Assembly (NCBI RefSeq): GCF_000253115.1
Contig: NC_014145.1
Span: 1,550,001 to 1,614,000, forward strand
DNA: 64,000 nucleotides
From: Thiomonas arsenitoxydans
Lineage (GTDB): Bacteria; Pseudomonadota; Gammaproteobacteria; Burkholderiales; Burkholderiaceae_C
Direction: 5' to 3'
A program made the position numbers and the translations under genes. Below are positions 27,830 to 36,591 of the stretch, one piece after another. Each line of letters begins with the position of its first letter. Position 1 is the stretch's first letter. A model generated the notes under the pieces. It had not been told where the DNA came from. It saw nothing but the letters and a program-made list of their open reading frames with translations, and made no database searches.

Positions 27830-30800
27830 TCATTCGGGCGCCCGGTTCCGGGGATGGGCCACGCCAAAGCGCAGCGCCAGCGAGGGCAGCACGAACAGGT
27901 TGTAGAGCAAGCTGGTGAGCAGTCCGCCGAGCAGCGCCACCGCCATCGGCCCTTCGATTTCGCGCCCCGGCGCATGCAGGCCTAGCGCCAGCGGCAGCAC
28001 ACCCAGTGCCGTGACCAGGCTGGTCATCACGATGGCGGCCAAGCGGTCGGCCACGGCGCGCTGCAGGGTATCGGTGTTCCAGTCCAGGCCCTGCTCGCGC
28101 TGCAATTGCGCGGCATGGGCAAAGATGAGAATGGCATTGCGCAGGCTGATGCCCATTAGCGCGAGCAGGGCGATCACCGCGCCCAGCGAGAGCACGCCGC
28201 CCACTAGCCAGGCGGCGAACACGCCGCCCGCCCAAGCGGTGGGAACCGAGAGCAGCACCAGCAGGACCTGCCGCGTCGTGGTGGAAGCGGCCTGCAGCGG
28301 CGTGGCCGCATGCCCCTCCCGCGCATGAGGTCTGCGTCCCAAGGCGATCGACAGCAGCAGGATCAAGCCGGCCAGCACCCCGAGCACGTCCACACCCAGC
28401 CGCTGCAGCGTGGCGCTGCGCTGCGCCGCCTCGCCCTCGAATTGCAGGGTGACTCCTGGCGGCAGTTGCACCTGCCGGGCAATGGCCGCGTGGGCTCGCT
28501 GCACAAAGCCGGTGAGATTGGTCGATGTGGTGGAGGCCAGCACGGTCTGCTCTCGCTGCCCGCCCAGATGGCGGATGTCCGACGGGCCGCTGGCGGCGCT
28601 GATGCGCGCCAGTTGCGACAGCGGCACGAAGCCCAGCGTCGGCGTGTGAATCAGCAGATCGCCCAGTGCCTGCGGATTGCTACGGGCGCAGCGGTCCAGC
28701 ACCACGCGCACCGGCACCGGAACCGCGCCGTGGAACACCGTGCCGGCGATGCGGCCAGCAAACGCGGTTTGGATGGTCTGCAGCACTGGCAGCGGCTGCA
28801 GCCCCCAGCGACGCAGCGCCTGCGCATCCAGGCTGATGTCGAGTTGCGGCACTCCGGGCGGCGCCTGCAACTGCACGCCGGTGGCCGTGGGCAGGCGGCT
28901 CAGCACGGTGGCCACTCGGGCGGCCACGGCATCGAGGGTGTGCAGATGATTGCCCAGCACGTGCACCACCAGCGGCGCACCCGCGCCGCTGGCCACGGTG
29001 TTGTCCATGCGCTCGGTGAGAAAGCTGTTGACGCGAAAGCTGGCTCCGGCAAAACCGCCGAGCACGCGCTCGATGGCGGCCAGCGCCTGCGCCGAATCTG
29101 CCCCTGGTTTGAGATTCACGTCGAGCGAACTGCTTTGCGTGCCGGAGGCGTCGGGCGAGAGCGTGGCGCGGCCGGTGTGCTGCGCCACCAAACGGACTTG
29201 GGGCAAGCGTTCGAGCGCCTGGGTCACGCGCGCACCTTCGTCCAGCGAAGCCTGGATGGAGGCGCCCGGCGCCAGCCGCATGTGCACGATGTATTGCCCT
29301 TCCTGCAGCGGCGGCAGAAAGCTGCCGCCCATGCCTCCCGTCAGCAGCGCCGCACCGCCAACGAGCAGAACGGTCATGAGTGCCGCGGGCAGCCAGTGCG
29401 GCAGCAGACGGTGGAGCAGGGCGCCATAGCCACGTTGGGCGACGCGTACCGGGGCACGAGTATGAAGCCGGTGATCGCGCCCGGCCAACAGCAACGCGGC
29501 CAGCGCTGGCGTGACCGTGAGCGCAACCGCAAGCGAGGCCAGCACCGACAGCGCATAAGCCTGCGCCAGCGGCGCGAACAAGCGGCCCGACAGCCCCGGC
29601 AGCAACAAGATCGGCACGATGACCAGCAGCACCGCTGCGGTGGCGTAAACCACCGCGCCGCGCACTTCCAGGCAGGCAGCGAGCACGACGCGCAACGGCG
29701 GCTGCGGGAGCGCGGCCACAGCGTTGGCGCGCAGTCGGCGCAGGATGTTCTCGACGTCGATCACCGCATCGTCCACCACCACGCCGATGGCGATCGCCAG
29801 GCCGCCCAGGGTCATCACATTGAGCGTCACGCCCATCCACACCAGCACGGTGACCGCGGCCAGCAGCGACAGCGGAATGGCCAGCGAGGAGATCAGCGCC
29901 GCGCGCCAGTCCAGCAGCGTCAGCGCAATGACCAGCACCACCAGGAGCGCGCCCAGCACGAGCGAATCGCGCACATTGCGCATGGCGATGGTGATGAAGT
30001 CCGCCGGGCGGAACAGCTTGGCATGCAGCGCGATGCCCTGCGCCGCGAGCGCGGCCCGGTGCCGCTGCAACACCGCCTGCACCCCGCGCGTCACCGCCAG
30101 GGTGTTGGCGCCGTAGGACTCCTGGATTTTGAGGATGACTGCGGGCTGGCCGCTGATACTGGCGCCGCCGATGGCGGGCAGCGAGGCATAGCCCACTTGC
30201 GCCACATCGCCCAAAGTGATGGCGCCGTCCGGCGTGGCGCGCAGCACGGTGGCGGCCAGTGCCTGCGGGGTGTCGGCCGCGCCGTGGCTGACCAGCAGCA
30301 CGCGTTGCTGCGGCGTGGGCATGAAGCCCGCGCCCAGCAGCCCCGTGGCGTGCTGGGTGGCCGCCTGCACTTGCTGCAGATCGAGATGAAAGCGCTGCAG
30401 CGCCTGCGGATCGACCCGCACCTGCAGCGCCCGTACCTGCTGGCTGAACACCAGCACATTGGCCACGCCGGGCACGGCCATGAGTTGCGGGCGAATATCC
30501 CATTGCGCGATGGACTGCAGATCCATCAGGCTCTTGCGATGCGAAGTCAGCCCGGCCATCAACACCGTGCCCGTACTGGAGGTCAATGGAATCAGCCGCG
30601 GCGGCCCGACGCCCGCAGGCAGATGCACGCTGGCGAGGTGTTGCGCCACGCGCCAGCGGTCCTCCTGCAGCTGGGTGTCGGCCTCGAAATACAGCTTCAG
30701 GATGGAGATACCCGGCAGGCTTTTCGACGCCACCTGCTTCACCCCCAGCAACCCGCTGGAGGCCGCCTCCAGCGGGTTGGTAACCAGCAGTTCCACCTGC

Positions 30801-30994
30801 TCGGGCGACAGGCCGGTGGCCTCGGTCTGCACCTTCACCATCTTGGCGGCGAATTCGGGGAACACGTCGGTACTCGCGGTGCGCGCGACGTTCACCGCCA
30901 GCGCGGCGAGCAAGACCGCCAGCGCCAGCACCACGCCACGGCGACGAATGCTTAAGGCGATGAGCGCGGCTTGCCAACCCGAGGTGCGGGCCAT
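27830..30994 (-). CDS. Heavy-metal RND efflux pump (CzcA/CusA-like)
   Basis: A 1054-residue inner-membrane proton/metal antiporter of the HME-RND family, with twelve transmembrane segments in two halves and two large periplasmic loops. The N-terminal ATGLSPEQVELLVTNPLE and GVVVDDAVIDVEN are family hallmarks. By direct numbering, Asp408 and Glu415 of the CzcA proton-relay region are kept but residue 402 is Ala (codon GCC at 29789-29791) instead of Asp. This points away from a classic CzcA and leaves metal specificity open. The start overlaps the fusion-protein stop (TGATG). Confidence 0.92.
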   Translation of the reverse strand: MARTSGWQAALIALSIRRRGVVLALAVLLAALAVNVARTASTDVFPEFAAKMVKVQTEATGLSPEQVELLVTNPLEAASSGLLGVKQVASKSLPGISILKLYFEADTQLQEDRWRVAQHLASVHLPAGVGPPRLIPLTSSTGTVLMAGLTSHRKSLMDLQSIAQWDIRPQLMAVPGVANVLVFSQQVRALQVRVDPQALQRFHLDLQQVQAATQHATGLLGAGFMPTPQQRVLLVSHGAADTPQALAATVLRATPDGAITLGDVAQVGYASLPAIGGASISGQPAVILKIQESYGANTLAVTRGVQAVLQRHRAALAAQGIALHAKLFRPADFITIAMRNVRDSLVLGALLVVLVIALTLLDWRAALISSLAIPLSLLAAVTVLVWMGVTLNVMTLGGLAIAIGVVVDDAVIDVENILRRLRANAVAALPQPPLRVVLAACLEVRGAVVYATAAVLLVIVPILLLPGLSGRLFAPLAQAYALSVLASLAVALTVTPALAALLLAGRDHRLHTRAPVRVAQRGYGALLHRLLPHWLPAALMTVLLVGGAALLTGGMGGSFLPPLQEGQYIVHMRLAPGASIQASLDEGARVTQALERLPQVRLVAQHTGRATLSPDASGTQSSSLDVNLKPGADSAQALAAIERVLGGFAGASFRVNSFLTERMDNTVASGAGAPLVVHVLGNHLHTLDAVAARVATVLSRLPTATGVQLQAPPGVPQLDISLDAQALRRWGLQPLPVLQTIQTAFAGRIAGTVFHGAVPVPVRVVLDRCARSNPQALGDLLIHTPTLGFVPLSQLARISAASGPSDIRHLGGQREQTVLASTTSTNLTGFVQRAHAAIARQVQLPPGVTLQFEGEAAQRSATLQRLGVDVLGVLAGLILLLSIALGRRPHAREGHAATPLQAASTTTRQVLLVLLSVPTAWAGGVFAAWLVGGVLSLGAVIALLALMGISLRNAILIFAHAAQLQREQGLDWNTDTLQRAVADRLAAIVMTSLVTALGVLPLALGLHAPGREIEGPMAVALLGGLLTSLLYNLFVLPSLALRFGVAHPRNRAPE

Positions 30995-31998
30995 CAGTCG
31001 TCGTCTCCGCCAACCGCGGGCAGGGCGTGCGGTTTCGGTGGCGGCGTCAGCACCAGTCCGGCGCCGCGCGTCACCACATCCACCGCGCCCCAGCCCGGTT
31101 GCACATACCCGCCGTGCAGCGGCCAGGCGGTGGACACCTTGCGCGCGGTGAAATGGCGGGCCTTGCCTTCGGCTGCGGTGGCGACGAAGACAACACCCTT
31201 TCCGTCAGTCCACACCACACTGCTGGACGGCAGCCTGACGCCAGATTGCGCCCGTGCGGACTGCACTTCGGCCACCAATTCCAGCCCCGGCATCAGACCG
31301 GGTGCGGCGGGGGCGATGAGCACCTCGCGCCATCCCTGCAACTGGCTGGAGGCCGCAGCGGCCGGGCCGATGACGCGGGCGTGCACTGTGCGTTGGCTGC
31401 CTGGAATATGCAGTTCGACTTGCGCTGTCTGGTGCAGGGCTCGGCCCGGCGGCAAGGTGAGATCGACGATGAGTTCGCTCCCATTCAGAATGGCCTGGCG
31501 CAGCGCAGTTTGCCTGCTCAGTTGCGACGCCAGCGCCGTGCCAAGCTGGGCGGTGAGCTGTGCTTGAGCCACGTCCACTGCCGCACGGGCGCTGTCGACC
31601 TCGGCCCGCGCTTGCTCGGCCGCCGCCTGCGCTTGCTGCACCTCGGCCAGCGCGACATTTTGTCCGGCCTCGAATAGCCCCTGATCGCGCTCGGCCTGCA
31701 TGAGGGCGAGTTGCAGGCCACTTTGCGCGACCTTGAGCCGCGACCTTGCCGCGTCCAGTGCACTCAGGCTGCGCAGCAAACCCGATGGGCTCTGGACGGT
31801 GGCGCTAGCGGTGAATCGCGTGCGGTAATTCGCGGGCGTGAGGTGCTCGATCCGCAAGTCGGCCGACGCCATCTGCGCAGAGCTCCACAGCACGGGCTGC
31901 GGCAAGGCGGCCTGCGCCGAAGTGGCCCCCAGCCAGCATGCGGCCGCGCAACAGGCCGCAAGGCTGAGGCGGGGGAGAGAGGGTTTTTTGCTCTGCAT
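30994..31998 (-). CDS. RND periplasmic membrane fusion protein
   Basis: A 334-residue adaptor with a signal peptide (AACCAAACWLGATSAQA). The middle (about residues 75-165) is an Ala/Gln-rich alpha-helical hairpin or coiled coil with AAEQARAEVDSARAAVDVAQAQL; beta-barrel domains follow. It would bridge the RND pump and the outer-membrane factor. It is shorter than CzcB/CusB, with a reduced N-terminal lipoyl half and no visible metal-binding N-terminal domain, and ends in an acidic GGDDD. The coupled stop-start with the pump gene and the preceding OMF gene give the family assignment weight. Confidence 0.85.
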   Translation of the reverse strand: MQSKKPSLPRLSLAACCAAACWLGATSAQAALPQPVLWSSAQMASADLRIEHLTPANYRTRFTASATVQSPSGLLRSLSALDAARSRLKVAQSGLQLALMQAERDQGLFEAGQNVALAEVQQAQAAAEQARAEVDSARAAVDVAQAQLTAQLGTALASQLSRQTALRQAILNGSELIVDLTLPPGRALHQTAQVELHIPGSQRTVHARVIGPAAAASSQLQGWREVLIAPAAPGLMPGLELVAEVQSARAQSGVRLPSSSVVWTDGKGVVFVATAAEGKARHFTARKVSTAWPLHGGYVQPGWGAVDVVTRGAGLVLTPPPKPHALPAVGGDDD

Positions 31999-32004
31999 CA
32001 GGCT

Positions 32005-33489
32005 TTACTCCTCGCGCCAGACCACTTGAGACAGATGCGGCGCAACAGTGGGCGGCATGACAGCGGGCGGCGCCGAGTTGGAAGGCCGCGACTGGGCTGC
32101 CGAAAGAATGGGTTGCTCGAGCGCGCCCTGCAATGCGCCGAGCGCCTGCCATTGATCGGTGCGCGCTTGCAGCGCCGCCTGCTCGGTGGACAGAAGTCGC
32201 AGTTGCGCACGCAGGGCAGGTTCCGGTCCAAGCAGTCCGCGGTGCTGGGCGGCAAGGTCGGCGTTGAGCAATGCCCGATTGGCGGCGATCAATTGCTCGG
32301 CCTGGCGCACCCGGTCTTGTGCGGTCTGCAGGGCGGTTTCAGACCGTTCGATGCGCACGAGCACTCGCGCCTGCGTTTGCTTGAGCAGGGCTTCACGCAA
32401 GCTCAAACGCGCGCGGGCGGCAGCGATCTGGCCCTGATGCTGGTTGAACAGGGGCAGAGGGATGCGAGCGCCGAGCATCAGACGGTTGACACCCTGATCG
32501 CGCTCGGCGCCGGGGGCGATCGACGGCGGCCCGCCGTCGCTCTGGGCCTGCGCCAGCCGCAGGGCGGCCTGCGCCGAGAGCACCTCTTGCCAGGCGGCGC
32601 GAACATCGTCGCGCTGTTCCAGCGCCTTGCGCCGCAACTGCGTTAGCTGGGTTGCATCTGGAAGGGTTGGAGGGTTGTGAAGCGCAGAAAAGTCGATTTT
32701 CACTCCCTGCAGCGCGGCAACCGGCAGACCCATCGCACCGGCCAGAGCGACGCGGGCGGCGCCTTCCGCGCCGACATCGCGGCTCTTTTGCAGGGCGGCG
32801 TTTTGTGCGGCCTGCTGGGCCAACGCGGCGGCCAGTGGCGAGTCCACACCCGCTTGCGCTCGCGCGGCGGTGCGGCCTTGCAAGGCTAGATCGGTTTCCA
32901 GCACTCGTTGCTGAAGATGCGCCCTTTGCTGCGCCGCCCAAAGCGAGACATAAGCCTGTTGCACTTGGTCGCGTACCGTCCAGCGCGCGCCGCTCAGCAG
33001 CAACTGCGCAGCGTGCACGCCCGCCTCGGCACGCGAGGTCTCTGAGGTGCGTTGAGCTTGCGATTGCAACAGCAGGCCGATGGCCATGCCCACGGTCCAC
33101 GGGCTCGGCGCCAGCAGCCCGGCCGCGGCGCCGTATTTCAGACCGAACTGCAGACTGGGGTTGGGATACTGGCGGGCGATCTGCAAGTCGGCCTGGGCCA
33201 GTTGCGTGTTGGCGCGGCTCACCTTCAGGCTGGGGTGGAAGTAGAGGGCGGCCAGACTCAGATCTTGCAGCGTCCAGGGCTGGGCGATTGGGTGCGGTGT
33301 CCCCGTCTGCAGGGCGATGAAACGCTGCAATCGCGGATCGAGCAGGCTGCGGTGTTGCAGTGCATGGGCGCTGGCTTGCGGAGTGACTTCGGGGGGCAAA
33401 GCGGGTGCGCTCGCGCATCCGCCCAGCAGCGCTGCGAGCAGAGCTGCAAGTAGCAATCGACCCGCGGGGTTTGATGAGCGTGCTGTCAT
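32005..33489 (-). CDS. TolC-family outer-membrane efflux lipoprotein
   Basis: A 494-residue outer-membrane factor. The N-terminus is a type II signal peptide (LLLAALLAALLGGC), so it should be lipidated like CusC/NodT. The body shows the duplicated OEP pattern of long helices: ALYFHPSLKVSRANTQLAQADLQIARQYPNPSLQFG and GARIPLPLFNQHQGQIAAARARL. The ATG at 33489 is preferred over 33525 because it places the signal peptide correctly. It is first in the leftward operon, ahead of the fusion protein and the RND pump, and is divergent from the response regulator. Confidence 0.9.
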   Translation of the reverse strand: MTARSSNPAGRLLLAALLAALLGGCASAPALPPEVTPQASAHALQHRSLLDPRLQRFIALQTGTPHPIAQPWTLQDLSLAALYFHPSLKVSRANTQLAQADLQIARQYPNPSLQFGLKYGAAAGLLAPSPWTVGMAIGLLLQSQAQRTSETSRAEAGVHAAQLLLSGARWTVRDQVQQAYVSLWAAQQRAHLQQRVLETDLALQGRTAARAQAGVDSPLAAALAQQAAQNAALQKSRDVGAEGAARVALAGAMGLPVAALQGVKIDFSALHNPPTLPDATQLTQLRRKALEQRDDVRAAWQEVLSAQAALRLAQAQSDGGPPSIAPGAERDQGVNRLMLGARIPLPLFNQHQGQIAAARARLSLREALLKQTQARVLVRIERSETALQTAQDRVRQAEQLIAANRALLNADLAAQHRGLLGPEPALRAQLRLLSTEQAALQARTDQWQALGALQGALEQPILSAAQSRPSNSAPPAVMPPTVAPHLSQVVWREE

Positions 33490-33517
33490 TCCCGCATGCT
33501 GCACTGCGGGGCTTGAC

Positions 33518-33551
33518 GCCGACATGAAGTCCGCATGACGATTCCGTCATG
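33518..33551. promoter_or_regulatory. Candidate response-regulator operator, copy 2 of the 22-bp motif
   Basis: The direct repeat CATGA-N6-CATGA (11-bp period, within 33518-33539) overlaps a perfect inverted repeat, CATGACG-ATTC-CGTCATG (33534-33551). It lies between the efflux operon start (33489) and the response regulator start (33600), where autoregulated metal two-component systems usually bind. Copy 1 is at 9207-9228. Confidence 0.65.
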
Positions 33552-33599
33552 TTGCAGACCGATACGTCGCTCTGCCAGCGGCGAGCCGACAATGCAGGG

Positions 33600-34277
33600 A
33601 TGCGAATTCTCATTGTCGAAGACGAGGCCAAAACGGCGGCCTATCTCAAGCGCGGGCTCGGGGAGAATGGCTTCATCGCGGATGTCGCCGTCGATGGCAC
33701 GGATGGTCTGCATCTGGCGCTGACTCAGCCGTACGACTTGATCGTGCTCGATGCCATGCTGCCCGGCCGCGACGGCTGGAGTGTGTTGAGCGAACTGCGG
33801 GCGCGGCAGACCACCCCGGTACTCATGCTCACCGCGCGCGACGGCGTGGCCGATCGGGTACGCGGGCTGGAGCTGGGCGCCGACGACTATCTGGTCAAGC
33901 CTTTCGCGTTTTCCGAGCTGCTGGCGCGGGTGCGCAGCGTGCTGCGGCGCGGTGTCACGCGCCTGCCGGAAGTGATGGAAGTGGCCGATCTGCGGGTTGA
34001 CATGCATCGCCAGCGCGCCGAGCGCGGCGGGCAGCGGCTGGCGCTCACCCCCAAGGAGTTCGCGCTGCTGGCGCTGTTGTCACGACGCGCTGGCGAGGTG
34101 CTGTCGCGCACCCTGATTGCCGAACAGGTCTGGGATATGAACTTCGACAGCGACACCAATGTGGTGGACGTACACATTCGTCGCTTGCGCAGCAAGCTCG
34201 ACGAGCCCTTCCCCGCGCCGCTGTTGCACACCGTCCGCGGGGTGGGTTATGTATTGGAAGTGCGCGATGCAAAGTGA
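33600..34277 (+). CDS. OmpR-family response regulator, heavy-metal type
   Basis: A 225-residue two-component regulator. The receiver domain (residues 1-115) has MRILIVEDE, the phosphoacceptor Asp51 in VLDAMLPG and the Lys in YLVKPF. The C-terminal winged helix reads [12 protein letters not shown], then [32 protein letters not shown], the form shared by CusR/CopR/CzcR regulators. I took the ATG at 33600, which begins exactly at the receiver fold. It is divergent from the RND operon and overlaps the sensor kinase gene by 11 bp, so it most likely controls that operon. Confidence 0.94.
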   Translation: MRILIVEDEAKTAAYLKRGLGENGFIADVAVDGTDGLHLALTQPYDLIVLDAMLPGRDGWSVLSELRARQTTPVLMLTARDGVADRVRGLELGADDYLVKPFAFSELLARVRSVLRRGVTRLPEVMEVADLRVDMHRQRAERGGQRLALTPKEFALLALLSRRAGEVLSRTLIAEQVWDMNFDSDTNVVDVHIRRLRSKLDEPFPAPLLHTVRGVGYVLEVRDAK

Positions 34278-35811
34278 TTCGACCGAGGCCGTGGTCGCTT
34301 CCCGGCCTTCCCCGCGAACCCAGGCAGGCGAGGGCCGAAAGAGGCAAGGCATGGGCCTGCTGGGCTGGACCGACTTTGCGCTGCGCCGTCTGCGCCAGTA
34401 CGGGCTGCCGCCGCGCTCGCTGGCGGCCTGGATGGCGGGAGCGTTTTCGCTGACATTGGCGCTCATCCTGCTGGCGGCAAGCAGCTGGGTGTACTGGGGT
34501 TTGAGCGCGCGCATGATGCAGGAAGACCGCGAGTCGGTGCTGCGCAAACTCGATACCGTTGCCGCGCTGCTGCAGACCCACCCCGTGCAGAGTGATGAGG
34601 TGGGGCAGGAGGCTTATCTCAAGCTGCCGCCGGATGCGCCGCGCGACCTCTACCTGCGCCTGCTGGACGCTCGTGGGGCCGTGCTGCTGCAAACACCGGG
34701 CTTTAGCCGTGCGCTGAATGAAGGCGCTTTTCTCACGCCGGGCGTTGAGGGAGCGCCGCGATTGCACGAAGTGCATCTGCCTCACGATCAGCATTACCTC
34801 ACCGCCCTGCTGCCGCTGACGGCGCGGGTTGCGGCAGGCGCTGCGCTCACACCCATGCGCCTGGAAGTGGCGCTGAACCGTACGGCAGAGTCGCGTATTT
34901 TGGCCGATTACCGGCTTCGCCTGTCGGCGGTGCTGCTCGCGGCTATTCTCGCTGCGGCCGCGGCAGGTTATGGCATCGCCTGGCGCGGTCTGCGCCCCTT
35001 GCGGCATATGGCCGATTCCGCGCGCGGTATCGGTGCGCAAGACCTGCACAAACGGCTCGATACCCAACGCCTGCCCGCAGAACTGCAGACGCTCGCCCTG
35101 GCCTTCAATGCCACCCTGCAACGGCTGGAGGAATCGTTCGGCCGCATCTCCCAGTTTTCCGCCGACATGGCGCATGAATTGCGCACGCCCATCACCAATC
35201 TTTGGGGCGGGCTGGAGGTGGCGCTCGGCAGGCCGCGTGAGCCGGGCGAATACCGTGAGGCGCTCGAATCGGCGGTGGAAGAGTGCGAGCGTCTGTCGCA
35301 AATGATCCAGACCCTGCTGTTTCTGGCGCAGACCGAGCATCCAGATGCCGCGCTGCGGCTGGAACGGCTGGATGTCGCGCAGGAACTCCGCACCCTGGCC
35401 GATTTCTTCGAGGCAACCGCAGCCGAGGCCGAGGTGCGCCTTCATGTGCGGGTGACACCGCAACTGGCCTTTCGAGCCGACCGCATGCTGCTCCAGCGGG
35501 CCATGGGCAATCTGATCGGCAACGCCTTGGCGCACACCCCGCGCGGCGGTACGGTGACGCTCTCAGCGCATCCACACAGCGGCGGAATACGTATTGAAGT
35601 GGCCGACACCGGCTGCGGCATCGCCGCCGAGCATCTGCCGTATCTGTTCGACCGCTTTTACCGCGCCGATGCCGCACGCAGCCGAAGCCGCGGCGGGTTG
35701 GGCCTGGGGCTGGCCCTGGTGCGCAACATCGTGCGCCTGCATGGCGGCGAGGTCAGTGTCGAGAGCATTCCGAATCACGGAACCCGAATGATGCTGGACT
35801 GGCCCGCCTGA
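34267..35811 (+). CDS. Heavy-metal sensor histidine kinase
   Basis: A 514-residue inner-membrane kinase partner of the upstream regulator. Two transmembrane helices (about residues 55-80 and 215-240) flank a periplasmic sensor domain of about 135 residues. HAMP, HisKA ([16 protein letters not shown], His303) and HATPase domains follow, with [19 protein letters not shown] and the Gly-rich [13 protein letters not shown]. This layout matches CusS/IrlS-type kinases. The first 28 residues from the ATG at 34267 are poorly conserved; an ATG at 34351 is a possible start. The bound metal cannot be read. Confidence 0.92.
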   Translation: MQSDSTEAVVASRPSPRTQAGEGRKRQGMGLLGWTDFALRRLRQYGLPPRSLAAWMAGAFSLTLALILLAASSWVYWGLSARMMQEDRESVLRKLDTVAALLQTHPVQSDEVGQEAYLKLPPDAPRDLYLRLLDARGAVLLQTPGFSRALNEGAFLTPGVEGAPRLHEVHLPHDQHYLTALLPLTARVAAGAALTPMRLEVALNRTAESRILADYRLRLSAVLLAAILAAAAAGYGIAWRGLRPLRHMADSARGIGAQDLHKRLDTQRLPAELQTLALAFNATLQRLEESFGRISQFSADMAHELRTPITNLWGGLEVALGRPREPGEYREALESAVEECERLSQMIQTLLFLAQTEHPDAALRLERLDVAQELRTLADFFEATAAEAEVRLHVRVTPQLAFRADRMLLQRAMGNLIGNALAHTPRGGTVTLSAHPHSGGIRIEVADTGCGIAAEHLPYLFDRFYRADAARSRSRGGLGLGLALVRNIVRLHGGEVSVESIPNHGTRMMLDWPA

Positions 35812-35868
35812 AACCAGCGTAGAGGCGCTGACAGAGCGCCGCGATGGCCGCCTTGTCTCTCGCGGTTT

Positions 35869-36453
35869 TCAGTGATTGTCGCGTCCGTGACCGTTGCCTG
35901 GCCCATGGTCAGGCCCGTATCCTTGCTGTTCCCGGTCATGCCGATCCGGGCCGCGTCCGTGGTCTGGGCGTTGTCCCGGGGGGCCGCCCTCGGGGCGATA
36001 ACCGGGGCGGGGCGACTCGGCGCGGAAACGCTTCCATTGCGGATCGCGATCGTAGCGATAAGCGCGGTCTTGGGCCCGCTGCCAGTCGCGATCATGGAAT
36101 TGGCGCAGGCCGGGCGGAATGCGTGCGGCGGGATGCCACGGGCCGCCGTAGTGCGGGCCGGTGTACCAACGTCCACCGCTGTTGTAGTAATAGACGCCGC
36201 CAAGGTAGAACAAAGGCTGCGATACCCCCAGCGCGACATAGCCGCTGAATTCGGGGAGCCAAATCATGGTGGGCGGCGCCGCGACGACTACGGGTGGCGG
36301 CGCATACACCGGCTGCGGCGCTACATAGACCGGTTGCGGAGGCGGCGTGCCGATGCTGAACTGAATGCTCACCGGGGGGCCATCAGCGTGCGCAGGCAAA
36401 GCCCAGACGCAGGCGCTCAGGAGGAGGGCGGGGAATGCGAGATTTGGTTTCAT
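35869..36453 (-). CDS. Exported Pro/Tyr/Gly-rich protein of unknown function
   Basis: A 194-residue protein with a signal peptide (ALLLSACVWALPAHA, cleaved before DGPP). The mature part begins with PXPV-like repeats (PQPVYVAPQPVYAPPPVVV), continues with a Tyr/Gly-rich middle (GGVYYYNSGGRWYTGPHYGGPW) and ends in a long Arg/Asp/His-rich tail. This is a known but uncharacterised exported type in Burkholderiales. It resembles the smaller protein at 19186-19509 in the repeat region. It converges on the sensor kinase gene, with 57 bp between stops. Confidence 0.75.
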   Translation of the reverse strand: MKPNLAFPALLLSACVWALPAHADGPPVSIQFSIGTPPPQPVYVAPQPVYAPPPVVVAAPPTMIWLPEFSGYVALGVSQPLFYLGGVYYYNSGGRWYTGPHYGGPWHPAARIPPGLRQFHDRDWQRAQDRAYRYDRDPQWKRFRAESPRPGYRPEGGPPGQRPDHGRGPDRHDREQQGYGPDHGPGNGHGRDNH

Positions 36454-36536
36454 GGGATACCAACGGAGACGATCAGGGAAAGTTGACAAGTGGGTCTTGC
36501 CATCGAACTGTAATAGGCGTGCTCAGCTTACAAGAC

Positions 36537-36564
36537 TTGAGCCGTGGCGCAGCTTGCCTACACT
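36537..36564 (+). promoter_or_regulatory. Candidate thiDE promoter
   Basis: TTGAGC (36537-36542) and TACACT (36559-36564) with a 16-bp spacer, 28 bp upstream of the thiD-thiE ATG. No TPP riboswitch is visible here, unlike thiC. Confidence 0.4.
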
Positions 36565-36591
36565 GCGCTAAGTAACCGAGAAAACTCCAAT

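Noticed and set aside
28310..30955. An 881-codon plus-strand frame across the RND pump gene
   Set aside because: Gln/His/Arg-rich antisense product; the minus-strand RND protein is complete and conserved.
35985..36020. A third copy of the GC-rich repeat
   Set aside because: It has runs of G and C but lacks the GGGCCGCCCCAAG core and the palindrome spacing; it is simply Pro/Gly/Arg-rich coding sequence.
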